Positions 24,378 to 35,930 are shown, numbered from the stretch's first letter. The stretch: 64,000 nt of DNA from Platycnemis pennipes (GCA_933228895.1 OW121850.1:27103773-27167772), one strand, 5' to 3'. The notes: generated by a model from the letters alone, not told the origin. Numbers and translations are program-made.

Positions 24378-25142
24378 ATGCCTCCGAGACCTCCGTTGAC
24401 TGAGATGGAAATCGCAATGATTTTATGTGCTTTGTGTTACTTCAAGAGGAAAAATGCAGGCGGAAGATATCCAGTGCATCGTAGAGTTTCAGAGTGTCAT
24501 GGGATCTCTTTAGGCACAGTGAAGAAGGTTAGTGCTTCAAGAAAAGAAAATGATGGCGGTGAATCTCCGTTATCAAGTAAGAAGATCTGTTTCCGAGGCC
24601 GGCCCAAAATTAAGTTGGATGATTTTACTCTCGGTGTCCTCAGGAGGAACATTTACGATTTCTACGTAAACAAGGTTTTCCCTACGGTGGAGAGTGTACA
24701 CATAAAACTGACTGACTCTATGACTGATTTTTCGGAAATGTCTCAGTCCACCTTACGGAACATCATAAAGAAATTAGGATTTAGGTTTAAGAAGTTGTGC
24801 AAGAAGCCCGTACTTATGGAATCCATTTCAGTTTCTGCCTCAAGACACGCATATCTGAGGAAAATAAGAAATCTACGTTCCCAGGGATACAAGGTATTTT
24901 ATACCGATGAGACGTGGTGTGGTCAAAACGATACCATGACCTATGGGTGGCAGGAAAATATTGTAGATTCCCTGAACGAAAATTTCACCAACTATGACCA
25001 GTACAGATCTCATATTCAGCAAATTTACGGGCGGCGTGGTGGTTTTAAAACCCCTTCTGGTGCAGGCAAAAGGATTATAATGTTACACATTGGTAGTGAA
25101 GACGGATTTCTGGATGGGGCATGGGGAAATCAAAAAACATAA
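24378..25142 (+). CDS. Truncated DDE_3/IS630-Tc1-type transposase
   Basis: An intact 254-residue frame with ATG start. Residues about 8-60 form a helix-turn-helix-like region. Residues 85-145 resemble the second, winged DNA-binding domain (TLRNIIKKLGFRFKKL is typical of Tc1-type proteins). Residues 171-180 contain YTDETW, where Asp177 would be the first catalytic acidic residue of the DDE/D nuclease, and residues 226-246 have PSGAGKRIIMLHIGSEDGF, typical of a DDE_3 subgroup common in arthropods. The stop at 25140-25142 comes before the second catalytic Asp and the final Glu/Asp, so the product could bind DNA but cannot cut it. It is surrounded by the element's 579-bp inverted repeats. Transcription from the left repeat is plausible but no promoter is certain. 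The exact IS630/Tc1 subfamily cannot be fixed because the D-to-E spacing is lost. Confidence 0.85.
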   Translation: MPPRPPLTEMEIAMILCALCYFKRKNAGGRYPVHRRVSECHGISLGTVKKVSASRKENDGGESPLSSKKICFRGRPKIKLDDFTLGVLRRNIYDFYVNKVFPTVESVHIKLTDSMTDFSEMSQSTLRNIIKKLGFRFKKLCKKPVLMESISVSASRHAYLRKIRNLRSQGYKVFYTDETWCGQNDTMTYGWQENIVDSLNENFTNYDQYRSHIQQIYGRRGGFKTPSGAGKRIIMLHIGSEDGFLDGAWGNQKT

Positions 25143-25241
25143 TAAATGAATCGCTATGCAAGTGATAAACACGTGTAACGAAAATAAGCGCATTCATTCC
25201 AGCGAAAATATAGGGGAGTCACTGGATCCGTCTGGTACCTT

Positions 25242-25820
25242 CCAAGTGGCAACCCCGCGCAGACTTTCACCACCCACCGGCGAAGCCGGCCACCTCACCG
25301 GCAGGGTAAATGCCACGAAAATGCTCCGTTGTTTATTAACTCGTTAAACATAGGGCACATATTTTGGACTGACTATGTTCATTTTATTACAATACTGCTG
25401 CAAAGAGGTTTAAAACAAGACCAAGATCAAGTTTTCGGGACCATTCATTACCAAGAAAAAGTTGTTTCATAAAATTAATAACAACATTTTTATGGATAAT
25501 TGGAATAACGTGAAATTTTAGAATAGCATTAGGAAAGGATGTATCGTTACTGTGTTAAAATTTCATAACCATTGATCTCCAACGTTTAGCCTTATGAGAG
25601 GTCAAAGAGAGCGCTCCCTTAGAAAACGCAAAAAAAGCGGTACTTTTTTTGTTGTCATCGCGATAAAAAATCAGAGGTGGAATATAAAAATTATTAGTAA
25701 GTATGGTTAAACGCACAATACAATGAGCTAAAATTCGATGTAATTTGCATTCGTTTAAGTGTTACGGTTCATTCTTAATCGGTGGTCAAACTCGAGTATA
25801 CATAATTTTTGCACCGACAG
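25242..25820 (-). repeat. Right terminal inverted repeat of the IS630/Tc1-type element
   Basis: Reverse complement of 23641-24219. It ends GCACCGACAG directly before TA at 25821-25822. Confidence 0.88.
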
Positions 25821-25822
25821 TA

Positions 25823-26922
25823 GGTACCCTTTCTCGGTCCGCCGGAGAGGATTACTTTGACCCTTCGTTGCAGTGCGCGCCCCAATCCCAGCAGGGGTCC
25901 GCGGTCATTTGCTTGTTGGTGAAGTGGAATAACAAACTAAGAAGTTATTGTTTAATTTAAAAATTGAGCATTATAAGTATATTCCTTATGTTTAGTTCTA
26001 CAACTGCAAATTTTAAACGGAGCTCTACCGTTATTTTTAACGTAGTTCGTGAGTAAAAGAATCTCCGAACAAATTTTTGTTAATTATTTAGTTGATTAAG
26101 AGGGATTTTTTCATGTTATTATTTAGTTAGGAAGTTATAATGTTTTTAGATTCAACAACTGAATGCTATTTTTTCATATGTGTTGATGGCGATATTTTTC
26201 GTGAGTTTCAATGTTTATTTTTCCCTGCAATTACTCATTCTAATATAATCATGACAGCTCACTTTCACTTTCTTTCGTTGGTCAATGGTTTCCACCTAAA
26301 GAATACAGTGATTTCTGGCAGTCCTTCGAATCGAAATTAAGGATTCCGTAGACCGTACATCTCATGAATTAACATGCTGAAGATTTCGAAGTATCGTTTC
26401 TTTGATTCGCGCTCTGATGATGTCAAAGGCCTGAATAAGGCTTTTTTAAATTCATAATAATTTTCTCGCAGAAAAATCGTCAAAATAATTTACGAGTGTG
26501 ACAAACGGCAAAATTATTTGCTTAACCATTGATACGATTTTTTTGCTAGAGGGCTTAATATTAATGGTAGAATTTCGTTTAAAATCTGTAAAGGCACTGT
26601 AAAACTAAAATAATTCGTTTCCGATAAAATTAATATCGACGCTGCAGCAATAATTTTTTTAGCAAAACCATTGCATAAACAAATAGTTGACCGCGACGGC
26701 ATGCTGTTAAGGGGTTCCCAGGCGGGAAAGGGTGAAGATTATCTCGGCTCCGTGCCCGAGAAAAAGGTTCGACACCCCTCTGGGCCCCAACCCAACTTAG
26801 GGAAACAGGTACCGGAGAGGATCCTAGCGTAGCGAAAGCTCCGTACTGGCAATGCAAAGAATTCTTTAAGGCATTCGTGAGGCAAGTAGCATTTTCTAAC
26901 ATGTGGCTCCGTCGCGAAAGGG
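25823..26922. other. Right part of the piggyBac-like unit, no coding content recognised
   Basis: AT-rich to about 26690, then GC-richer to the right end, with a GGAGAGGAT motif at both 25844 and 26814. Frames are short. No DDD-type piggyBac transposase residues could be found on either strand. Confidence 0.4.
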
Positions 26923-26926
26923 TTAA

Positions 26927-28660
26927 TAAAGCATAAAAGGTTTTTCAAAAATACGTGGAGTTATATTGAGGAGTACTACTTTACACGCACATTGGCGAAA
27001 AATTATCGGAAAATTGCCCTCAGTTCTCTCATTTAACCACATATAGAAGATATAAACTTATGTGTATTAACAATAAAACATTTGTTGAACTAAAACTATT
27101 AATACTAATGAGGCAGGTGTGCGAGAAACGTTTCTAGTAAAAAGGATTAAAAACATAAGGAAAAAGGTAAAAAACAAAGACAAATTTAATAAAATATACT
27201 GATAATGTATACATATACAACATTTTAACGATTAGGGCTGAGGCAGAAAAGTTGGTGGGAGAAACGAAAGAGACTAAGGAGAACTTTATAACATTAGCAA
27301 CTATGTACCAAACTGATAATGCCAGGAACTTTGAGTCTAGATTGATAAAACCAAATCGGTTCATTTAAAAATGTTCCCTAGTACATTACATATTTGCTCG
27401 AAGAAAAATTAAAGAAAATATCTGGGACCAATCTGAGTAGACACATAAATTCATGTAAAACTACTCATGAAAATGATAAGTTGATTCTATTAGTACATGA
27501 TCATAGGATACATTAGAAAATCTGAGGAAATTAAAAAAATTTTAATAAATCTGTCAGTTTTATTCCAGATTTGCAAAAGATACTTGCAGCAGCAGGAATA
27601 TACTAGGAATATATGCTGAAATTCACAAGCGAACGAAAGATCTATTAAAACTATGTTGAAGGAGGGCTGGAGGACAGTGCAACACAATAGATTAGCACTG
27701 ACCAGATTGGGTTAAGAAGGCCAACGTTAAATTGTCACACGATCTGAAAAATGCAAGCAAAAATGGTGTGAATTGACTTCGAAACTAGTTATTATTGTAA
27801 TAATAATCTTAGTATGGCAAAATTTAGATAGCGGAATTTTAATATATTACTGTAAAAAATAAGAATGTACTCTAAGGTAAGACGTTCCATCAAAACAGGG
27901 TAACTGAAATTCATAGCACATGGAAGGATGCGGATAAAGAAACGGAAAATCAGAGATCAGTCGGATACAAAAGGACGACTGACCGCTTTCAAGATTTCTT
28001 TCTTAACATTTTTTTCTTAACTTCAAATCTATATTTCTTAGAATTCCTTTGGACATAATTTTTTTACAACATAGATTCACTGCACAGTCATTTAATCTAC
28101 GTTTTTCAGTCATCGGTGAATACAAAAGTCTCAGAATGAAAGTTTTGGAATGAATTCAGGTGAAAGGATGTTTAAAGTAAGATTATTTTTATACGAATCA
28201 TTTTATATATGTCTTTATACGAATAGAGATATTCAAGTATTCGTATAAATACTTGAATAACCACAAAAGTGAGTGAGTGAGTGTGCACTGAATCAGGCAA
28301 ATATTTCAGGCTTTTAGCGTGAGCTTCTAAGCATTTTGAATTTTGAATAAAAACAATTTGGATCTACAGAAACACAGACATATTATTTTGAAAGTGAAGT
28401 ATTTATGATAAGAAAGAAGCGGCAGAGATGAATCTTGAAGTCTTGAGCAACTACTAATTTTTTCTTGAACAATTTAATTGCTTACTAAAGAATAGAAAAC
28501 AGTCAATGGTGCAACCCCGTATGGCACAAAAATACGGTATTAGCATAGGGGATAAGCGCAGAATGAATCCTGTTAAGACGATAGCACATACACAAATAAA
28601 AATGTACGTTGCTGTTAGGTGCAGAAAACAAAGATATACTGCTCATTATGTAAAGGTAAA
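26927..28660. other. AT-rich stretch without recognised genes
   Basis: A small perfect hairpin (ATTCAAGTATT / AATACTTGAAT) lies near 28232-28259, and a GTGAGTGAGTGAGTG run follows at 28270-28284. Nothing else is supported. Confidence 0.35.
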
Positions 28661-28669
28661 GGTATTAAA

Positions 28670-28811
28670 ATCAATGAGAGAAATAGGAAGGATGTAAATG
28701 AATAAGGATGGAAAGAATGAATTGATCAGATATGAAAATTGTAGCTGATAGAAGAATTCAGTGGAAGGCTGCGTTAAACCAATCTCAGGAAGGTTGACAA
28801 ATGATGATTAT
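28670..28811 (+). mobile_element. RTE 3'-end remnant
   Basis: Matches the last roughly 140 bp of the RTE at 11759-12982: GCTGATAGAAGAATTCAGTG (reading ADRRIQW), then GCGTTAAACCAATC and a GTTGACAAATGATGATTATG tail. It is 5'-truncated to non-coding length. Confidence 0.65.
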
Positions 28812-29270
28812 GACAAAGACAGGGCAAGTAAAAGACATACGAAAGAGGGAGAGTGACGGTAAACAGAAGAAAAGAGCTGAAAAGTCATAATTAAGGCATA
28901 ATACTCGAAGTAATAGTACAGAAGTTTATAATAAATTGGGTGTAGTTAAAATGAATGACAAATGAAGCTTTTTATTCGTATAGTCATATGCGTCATTTTA
29001 GAGAAAACCGTTTGATGTTTTATGCATTGTAAGTACTAACAATACATAAATCATAGGGTTTTCAATTGCGACCACGACCGTGCACTTCAGTAATAGAAGA
29101 TTGTAAGAGAAAATCCGTAACGAATAAAACGCCATCAAAATATTTGACTTCTACCTCCTTGAAAATGTCACATTGATCTCTGCTAACATACGTTATTGTA
29201 CTGGAAATTTTACTTTTGCGCTGGCACATAACTTCATTAGCACCTTGATCGAATTATATGTAGGAGGATT
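28812..29270. other. AT-rich spacer
   Basis: No feature recognised. Confidence 0.3.
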
Positions 29271-29279
29271 TTTTTTCGG

Positions 29280-29725
29280 TTGGTACTAAATGGAGAAGGA
29301 GGGAGGCTAAGGAATCGGGAGAGATCTCCTCCTCCTCCCCCTTCCTACGCTATTCCGCCCTTCGAGATAAAAACTCATTGTGGCCAGCCCTTGTCCGGAC
29401 CCGGCACTTTGGTTGCCAAGGCAACCTGCCTCTTCAATCACCCCTCGGCGCGGGACATCTGTGGTGGATTGTGCTTCCGTTCGATTGCCACATAGCACGC
29501 GAGGGCTGTCCACCTCCCTCCTCCCTTTGTATGCCTCCCTTGGCACACCCCCTACTGCCCTCGAATTTCTCCCTTCTTCCAACTATAAGTGCGGCCCGCT
29601 CCCTGTACCACCTGCTGTGAGGAAAAGAGAGAGAGGGAGAGAGGCCTCCGGGTCCCACATCTCTGCGTGAGCTCAGCGGGGTGAGAAGTGAGTAACGGTG
29701 CGTCAAAGTGGGAACTCTCTAAGGC
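29280..29725. other. Pyrimidine-rich GC island
   Basis: C/T-rich on the plus strand at 29315-29600, then G/A-rich at 29620-29690. Overlapping frames on both strands (29307-29582, 29378-29670) have composition-driven sequences. Confidence 0.5.
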
Positions 29726-30925
29726 TCAGGGACGATTCTACAGCGATAATAGGGTCGTTCCGTCAGTGGCGAGATCTCAATTTCTCCCGATCGAAAACTA
29801 CGATTGATGATAAGAAACCTTTCCTTTATAACACAAACACCACATTAGCAATACTTGAGCATAAATTGCGAATGGATGGCGAAAGAAAATTTAAGCAGAA
29901 TACCTTCCGGTCAAAATTAGTTTAAAGCAAAATATTCCTACTGGCATTATCCCTGTAGGGTAGGTACTAAATGAAACCAAATCTGTAATAACTGAACGGG
30001 GAAAACAATATCAACATTTTGCATCAATATATTCCTGTGGTCACACTGAGGCCTAGGCAGGTGAAGAACGAGGTCTCATATAGGTCTTTTCGGTATATTT
30101 AGTACCTTAATATTCTTTTAGGAGCTGGAAACAATTGTTTCCTTCAATACAGTACCTTATAGGTGACTATACTGTAACATCACTGACACATTGCTATAAC
30201 ACAAAATATTTTACAAAATGTATATAATTATTGGCAGTTTAAAAGACTATAGTTATATGTTGGACGGGTTTTGTGTTGCAATACATTATCAAGCCATGCA
30301 GTAAAATAGAAGAAGTCATGCGCAAAGTCTAAGCTTGAAATGTGAATACGTATTGCTCTCTAGGATGCCGAGTAACGAGCATTGTACAAAACAAGGAGGA
30401 GTTAGTATGAGAGAGATCGCATAAAATCACACTTATTTTAGAATCGATAAAAATGTGGAAATTGAAATCATTCCGAGAATAGAAAATGTGTAATCGAATA
30501 CTTATAAATAGCACGCAAGAAATTCTACAAAGGCTAATGTAATATTCAATTTTGAAAAACCTAGGAAGTTTAAGCATGGTAAAAAGAAATCACCTTAGTC
30601 AACTTACACGGGAATATTTTAATGTCAACTTACAAACGTTATTTTCAAGTGCTACTGGCCACAATTAGGAAATATGGGCTACACAAGAAGAAAATATGGG
30701 CTTCATGAATTACATTCTGGGGTAGGAGGATACGATTCATGCGGAAGTGGTAAGGGAGGTCGATTTAGTTCGAACGGTGAGCTGCATCAAGATCGGTAGT
30801 GATAGTACCTACGGTTCGAGGTATAGGTGTGTTTCAGGCTTTGGGACTGGGGAAAAAGCCAAATTTTAAAACGGTTAAATACATATGCGAGCCTTTTAAT
30901 CAGTTACTTCACCTTAAATTCGTAT
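29726..30925. other. AT-rich stretch without recognised genes
   Basis: AGGTACTAAAT at 29962-29972 and its inverse at 30097-30107 could be 11-bp terminal repeats of a 146-bp MITE, but no target duplication supports this. Confidence 0.3.
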
Positions 30926-30929
30926 ATTT

Positions 30930-32060
30930 GGAGAATTGAAAGTTTCAATATTTCAACTATTTCCAAGGAATCGAATGTATAGTTTTTATCGTGAGCATGT
31001 AAACTCTTAATGTGAAAGTCACACATGTCTCACCTATATCCGGTGTGTGTTTGGGGAATTATGATTTACAATCCTAATGGTTCACAAATAGTTTATATTC
31101 GTTTGCTCTATTTTTGAATTGTCTGTCGCTCTGGCTCATTTCAACACGGTCACCCTCACCACAATTAAGTGTATACACACCACATTTTGAATAACAAGCC
31201 CACTAGGCATTTAAAGATAAAAATCACTATTCCAATAGAGAATGGGATGTAAAAACACACTCAATGCTACTCTTTCGGAATACGTTTACATATGTTGCGG
31301 CAGATGGAAAGATAATAACACTACATCTCGGGCTAATCACTCTAAATGGCATGAAGGTTTGGACTGTGCTTCGGTTAAATCATTTACGTAACTATTTGTG
31401 AATTAAATGAGTTTACAAACATCATTTTCACCTGTAACTATCATTTTTTCCAATTATTTATAAATGTCCGGATCAAGAGAAATGAACATGAATCTATGGA
31501 GCGTTGATTTCAGGACTGCTGGTTTTTGAGGAATACTGTGCTGTGAGTCCAAAAAGATAATTGCATCAGAGAAAGCATCTTTACGGCGAATCAATAAGTG
31601 GGGTTTTATAACAAGCAAGGGATTATTAAGTATATGTTAACTGATAGAACTAGCTCCAAGTTCCTTGGTGAACTTAAGGGATTGATGGGGAGAGTTTAAT
31701 AAATTAAAAAATGAGACTAGTTGGCCTTTACTTCTTGGTAAAAGACATATGATGTCGTCTACATATATAAAGAAGTAAAATATTTTTAATCAATGGTTGT
31801 TTACAGTAAAAATGTTATTCAATAGATTACATAAAGATATTTGCCAATATATATGGAATAGGGAACCCAGGGATTGGCCGAGGTTTTGCCGGTAGAAATT
31901 GCCATTGAATTGGATTTTTTTACAAGTGAGCATTCAAAGGATTATCAGAATCGCTTAAGATGCCGTCATTAACAAATGATTTTCTGAGCAAACCTAAGGT
32001 CCAGGTGACGGTTTATTTTGCTAAGACTGAGGCGAGGAGATTGCGGACTTCAAAGAACAC
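30930..32060 (-). pseudogene. Penelope-like element, reverse transcriptase plus GIY-YIG pseudogene
   Basis: Read on the minus strand across shifted frames. An RT segment near 31900-31850 corresponds to the FNG..Y...G..MGSPLSP..AN block of Penelope RTs, here decayed to QFLPAKPR and GSLFHIYWQIS. Next comes the catalytic YVDDIICLL box at about 31770-31745, followed by LKFTKELGASSIS, then FLDSQHSIPQK..VLKSTLHRF (31560-31480). A connecting segment, NVFRKSSIECVF, lies near 31300-31250. A GIY-YIG core, CGVYTLNCG, lies near 31185-31160, with a weaker C-terminal tail toward 30930. Penelope RTs copy RNA and their GIY-YIG domain nicks the target. Several frameshifts and stops make this a dead copy. It is the most complete Penelope protein in the window. 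Confidence 0.65.
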
Positions 32061-32298
32061 CAGTTTTCCGTTACCAGAGGGGGGTATATTGATTAATTAT
32101 TATATTTCTGAATAATTGAGTCCGATCAGTCATTAAAATATTCCTTTGGAGTTGTACAAAGTGTTAATTTCTCACCATAATGAGTGCTTCACAATGCCAC
32201 AAGGTATTCCCTAAGTTTATTAATTTAATTCTAGCAAGCTTTGCTATTAATAGGGGTCCATTTTACAAATTTCAGCGCCGCTATGCACACTACCGTGC

Positions 32299-32345
32299 CA
32301 AACACGCTTGCGGTGGCACGAAGGGCATTACTTAGATGTAGATAC
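32299..32345 (+). mobile_element. CR1-type 3'-end remnant
   Basis: CCGTGCCAAACACGCTTGCGG is followed by TGGCACGAAGGGCATTA and an ATGTAGATAC tail. This parallels the 3' end at 14505-14550 with about one change in four, so it is either a diverged subfamily or an old copy. Confidence 0.5.
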
Positions 32346-32650
32346 AATATCACTGTATAGTAATTTTCCCAATAGTTATCTATCGATTCTCCATAAAATC
32401 TAGAACGACATCAATGTAAGAAGTATTTGTATATCAAAATGGATCAAAACAAATAACCAAAAAGAGATAAAGTACAAGTATTGCTAATAAAACTAATTAT
32501 AATTTCACTACTTACACTTGACTGCGATCTAGCATCTCAAGTCGTTAGTTATGATGCAATAAAGGTTTGAAAAATTACAGAATGCGGTTTCATCTTCACG
32601 GTCAGTTACATCCGCCGAGAGTATATTGAAAAGTAATAATGATATTCATC

Positions 32651-32729
32651 TGCAGCTACGTATGGTCCTGCGAGCCACCACTAGGGTGTGTGGCAGGGCG
32701 TAAATGTCACCAAACATGCACTACTTATA
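32651..32729 (-). mobile_element. CR1-type 3'-end remnant, inverted
   Basis: The reverse complement aligns with 14467-14545, including AGTGCATGTTTGGTGA, CCTGCCACACACCCT and GTGGTGGCTCGCAGG. It is 5'-truncated to about 80 bp. Confidence 0.65.
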
Positions 32730-32879
32730 AGCGAATGGGAAATTCAATGCTACTACTTCATTGACACATGTTAGATATATACCTATGAGTCATGTGCAAA
32801 TCGACAGTTTGTTTTTACATAGTAATTCAATGTAGAAAAACGGAATCACTGAGGTAGCTAATAGTTTCATGCGACGAGG

Positions 32880-33200
32880 GTAAAATGAGAGCGACAGCAC
32901 CGGCTTTTCCCTTGCGAAGGACGAATTGGACAGAAGGGGGAGCATCTTTATATTTCTCAGGACGTACAATTCATTGGAAAGAGAATAGAGGAATCCCTTT
33001 CCTCTGCCCTGTCACATCCACACTCCATCCCTCCAACTTACTTTCACCCTCCAAATCCCCCCATTCCAAAACGGAACACCAGCCACATTCCCCCAGACGA
33101 ACGTCAAATGCCACTTCCACCCGACTTTCCCGCTGTCGGATTCCTCGAGAAATTCATAGGGATAGAGAAAGACCGAGCAGTGGAAGCATAGACATAACAA
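32880..33200. other. Pyrimidine-rich GC patch
   Basis: C/T-rich from 32995 to 33135. The plus-strand frame 32885-33400 (171 codons) crosses it. The sequence has no recognisable domain, and its first half is Ser/Pro/Arg-rich as composition predicts. Confidence 0.4.
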
Positions 33201-34586
33201 AAGAAATGAAAGGCGCGTCTACTATGCTGGCGGCACGCAAAATTGGAAGACGTTTCTTATATGTATGTTTCAGTTACAGCATAAAAGCCACGAATATCAA
33301 CAAAGTATTCGGTGAGCAAGAAACGCTAGTACGTGATATACGCAGACCAATTTTGAGTTCTGGGGTTCAGCAAGAGACATACTTATCTTACTTGTCCTAA
33401 TGCCCTGACAGATTTGTACAATATACACCTTATTGGCACCAAAAAACCAAATGAAAGAAAAAATAGATTATCTTTGTAGAATATAACGCTAGTGTGTGTG
33501 AGCGAGAGTGGATAAACTCTGATTTTACTTCAGGTATCAGAATATGAGCCATAGAGAAAACATTTAACAAGATATTTCAATATAAGAGAACTTTTTCTAA
33601 TGAGTTTACATTTAGTAGCATGTAAAATCATAGCGTAATCATTTTTTTAAATATAATTTTTTTTCATTTGAAATTCATTTCTCCACTTAGCTATAATTAT
33701 ACAGAAACGAAAAAAACAGTGAATCGACGAAGATGAGGTTTGATATAAGCATACAATTCACCAATTTACGTTTACCAAATTACCAAAATGGTGCCCATTG
33801 CTATATTTATAGGTGTGATATAGTTTTTGTCTCAGAACCACTTAAATCATGTTACTTAGAATTGAATAAAGATCAGGATTATGATCCTAACGCAGCTACA
33901 AATCATGACGGAGGGTAACACGAGGAATATGAAAAGGAGAGAGAGTGAAGGAGTAAGTGGCAAGGCCTACATGGATTGGAATTCAGCGTTCCTCTACCAA
34001 CAGAAAAACAAATTCATGAAATATAGTTGACATCATTGCAGGGTGAGAAAACACAAAAGCCCTGGTGTCCGTCACAACAAAGTAGGCATCCACAAATCAC
34101 CCTCACCAAGGGTCCCCACGTGGTCCTGTCGTCGAATCTACGCCGAGAGGCAACGATACGTGGTCTCTTTCTCGGGGGAGAGGCCGGAGGAGTCGTGTTG
34201 AGGGCTCACGAGCGTGTTTCATTTCAGCAAACAAATGAACCCAAAAGTTGATGGTTGTGATGGAGGGTGCAGTATTGGAACTTTTCGGAAGGTAAAAGAA
34301 AACATTTTTCAGATCAAAAGAAAAGCGGAGAAAATATTGAGGATGAGACTGAGTTTCAGAAAGAAATGCGCGAGTATTTACGATGTTTTCCTAAGTACAT
34401 GTATTTTCTTCATTTAGGAAAGTATCTGACATTCAGAATACGTATGTACGTGGCCAAATCTATTACTAAAAGGCCTTCACAACTAAATGGTGGATTAAAA
34501 TGTGACAGAACCAGAGCAGGATGGCCTGATACATAATCATTTCATCGGCAAGCGCCATTTATCCCGTTTTTTTCTAGGCTCCGTGA
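33201..34586. other. AT-rich stretch without recognised genes
   Basis: Nothing supported. A GC-richer interval lies at 34050-34220. Confidence 0.3.
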
Positions 34587-35154
34587 TTCAGGAATTGCAA
34601 CTGCGAGATTATTATAGTAGCTTAAGCAAAAGCCTCAAACAGGTTTGAATCAAGTATCCTCACGCTAGCAGCTCAATAATTTTCCCAAAGAGCTATCACC
34701 ATTTGAAATAGCAGGAAAAATGATTCCTTACATATCCAAAGCAAGCAATTCCACTTATTTTCGTAACTCTCGAAACGGAAATAATACTTTTAAAAATACA
34801 AACAAATATTTAACTGACAAATAAAAATATTTAATCTTCACATCCCTTACGGTCAAGAAGGAAAGGGTTCGGGATTTTGCAACTGCGAGATAATTATAGT
34901 AAGCTCAAGTAAAAGCCTCAAATACGTTTGAATCAAGTATCCTCACATTAGCAGCTCAATAATTTTCACAAAGAGCTATCACCATTTAAAATAGTAGCAG
35001 GTAAAATGATTCCTAACATATCCAAAGCGAGTGATTCCACTTATTTTCGTAACTCTCGAAACAGAAATATAAATTTTAAAAAATACAAACAAATATTTGA
35101 CTGAGAAATAAAAAAAATTTAACTTCACATCCCTTATGGACAAGAAGGAAAGGG
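34587..35154 (+). repeat. Tandem duplication of a 281/287-bp unit
   Basis: Copy 1 is 34587-34867 and copy 2 is 34868-35154. They match along their whole length, with scattered substitutions and small indels: for example CAAGTATCCTCACGCTAGCA against CAAGTATCCTCACATTAGCA, and both end GAAGGAAAGGGTTCGGG. There are only two copies and neither has a coding frame. Divergence of several percent by eye rules out a very recent duplication or a simple assembly artefact. Confidence 0.9.
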
Positions 35155-35179
35155 TTCGGGCTTGTTTTCCTTAAAAAAA

Positions 35180-35930
35180 AGCCGTGTGCTTTTCGACTTC
35201 GCTCCAGCGCGTGAGTCCACCTGCGGTTTCCCGTGGGTGCTCGTGTATTTCCGCCGTTGCTAGAGTCTGCCTCTTGCTCCATTGCTCCCTTCCCTACGCT
35301 CCCTTCCGCGCCAAAAATTCCTTATTCCACGATTCCACCCTCAAACCCCTCTCCACCTTCCCACACCCCCCCTTCCCTTCCACCTCTCCCCCCCTCCCGC
35401 ACCCAGGTCAAACTTTGGTTCGCTGCAATGGGAATGAGCGCCTTGCCGGGGGCCTTTCCCGCGTTTTGCCCGGGCAGCGAGGAGCCAATGGGAGGGGGAG
35501 GGAGGAAGAGGGGGGGAGGGAGGATTAAGGTGGAGTGGGAGGGGTGGGCTCGAGAGGGAAGGGGGAGGGGGGTGGTTCGGGGTGCTATCGACCGGGCGTC
35601 AAAACACGGCCACTACGCCCGGAGATGGTTTCGAGGGTGGAAGCTGCGTGCGTATGCAGGCGGCATTGTGGGCATCGGAGAGATGGGGTTGGTTGCTTGC
35701 TTGCGGGCTGGGGGATGGAGCTTTGGTCGGTGGGCCCGATGGGGATGAGGGTTGGTCGCCGGGTCGGTCGAGAGGCCCCAAGCAGGACCGATGATCCTTT
35801 GGTCTGGGCGAAGAGAGAGGGCTGCGACTCGTTGCAAGCAGGCCGCCGCGACTTAGGGGTGGAGGGTGGAAAGTGAAAGGCCTTAAAGGTGAGGGGATGA
35901 CAAGAGGGACCCGGGATGGTTTCTTTCGGG
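35180..35930. other. Largest GC-rich island, with G-quadruplex-type runs
   Basis: C/T-rich at 35330-35405, then extremely G-rich at 35489-35580, where at least six runs of three or more G are spaced by one to four bases. It stays GC-rich to 35930. Long frames overlap in all phases on both strands (35233-35748 plus, 35599-36006 minus), so no single frame stands out as coding. Confidence 0.6.

Larger units (their letters stand above)
23641..25820 (+). mobile_element. IS630/Tc1-type DNA transposon with 579-bp terminal inverted repeats
   Basis: The element is 2,180 bp, flanked by TA on both sides (23639-23640 and 25821-25822), which is the target duplication of the Tc1/mariner/IS630 superfamily. 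The ends are CTGTCGGTGCAAAAATTATG and its inverse. The inverted repeats run about 23641-24219 and 25242-25820, with only a few percent divergence by eye. The roughly 1,020-bp internal region is almost filled by one transposase frame (24378-25142). The long repeats relative to the short interior, and the truncated transposase, indicate a non-autonomous element. It sits inside a TTAA-flanked piggyBac-like element. Confidence 0.9.
23449..26922. mobile_element. piggyBac-like TTAA-flanked element, host of a nested transposon
   Basis: TTAA at 23445-23448 and 23923-plus-3-kb counterpart TTAA at 26923-26926 bound a 3,474-bp unit. Its ends are inverted repeats: CCCTTTCGCTACG at 23449 and, read from the other end, CCCTTTCGCGACG (12 of 13 match). 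piggyBac elements integrate at TTAA and have short TIRs beginning CCC/CCY. Removing the nested 2,180-bp IS630/Tc1-type element and one TA leaves about 1.29 kb with no recognisable piggyBac transposase, so this would be a non-autonomous derivative. The left subterminal part has a 44-bp tandem repeat. The TIR is short, so the call rests on the joint match of TTAA, the CCCTTT start and the subterminal repeats. Confidence 0.5.

Noticed and set aside
29962..30107. 146-bp MITE with 11-bp inverted ends
   Set aside because: No target-site duplication and only 11 bp of pairing in AT-rich DNA.
32885..33400. 171-codon plus-strand frame
   Set aside because: The Ser/Pro/Arg-rich first half reflects a C/T-rich patch, and the second half has no family match that I can see.
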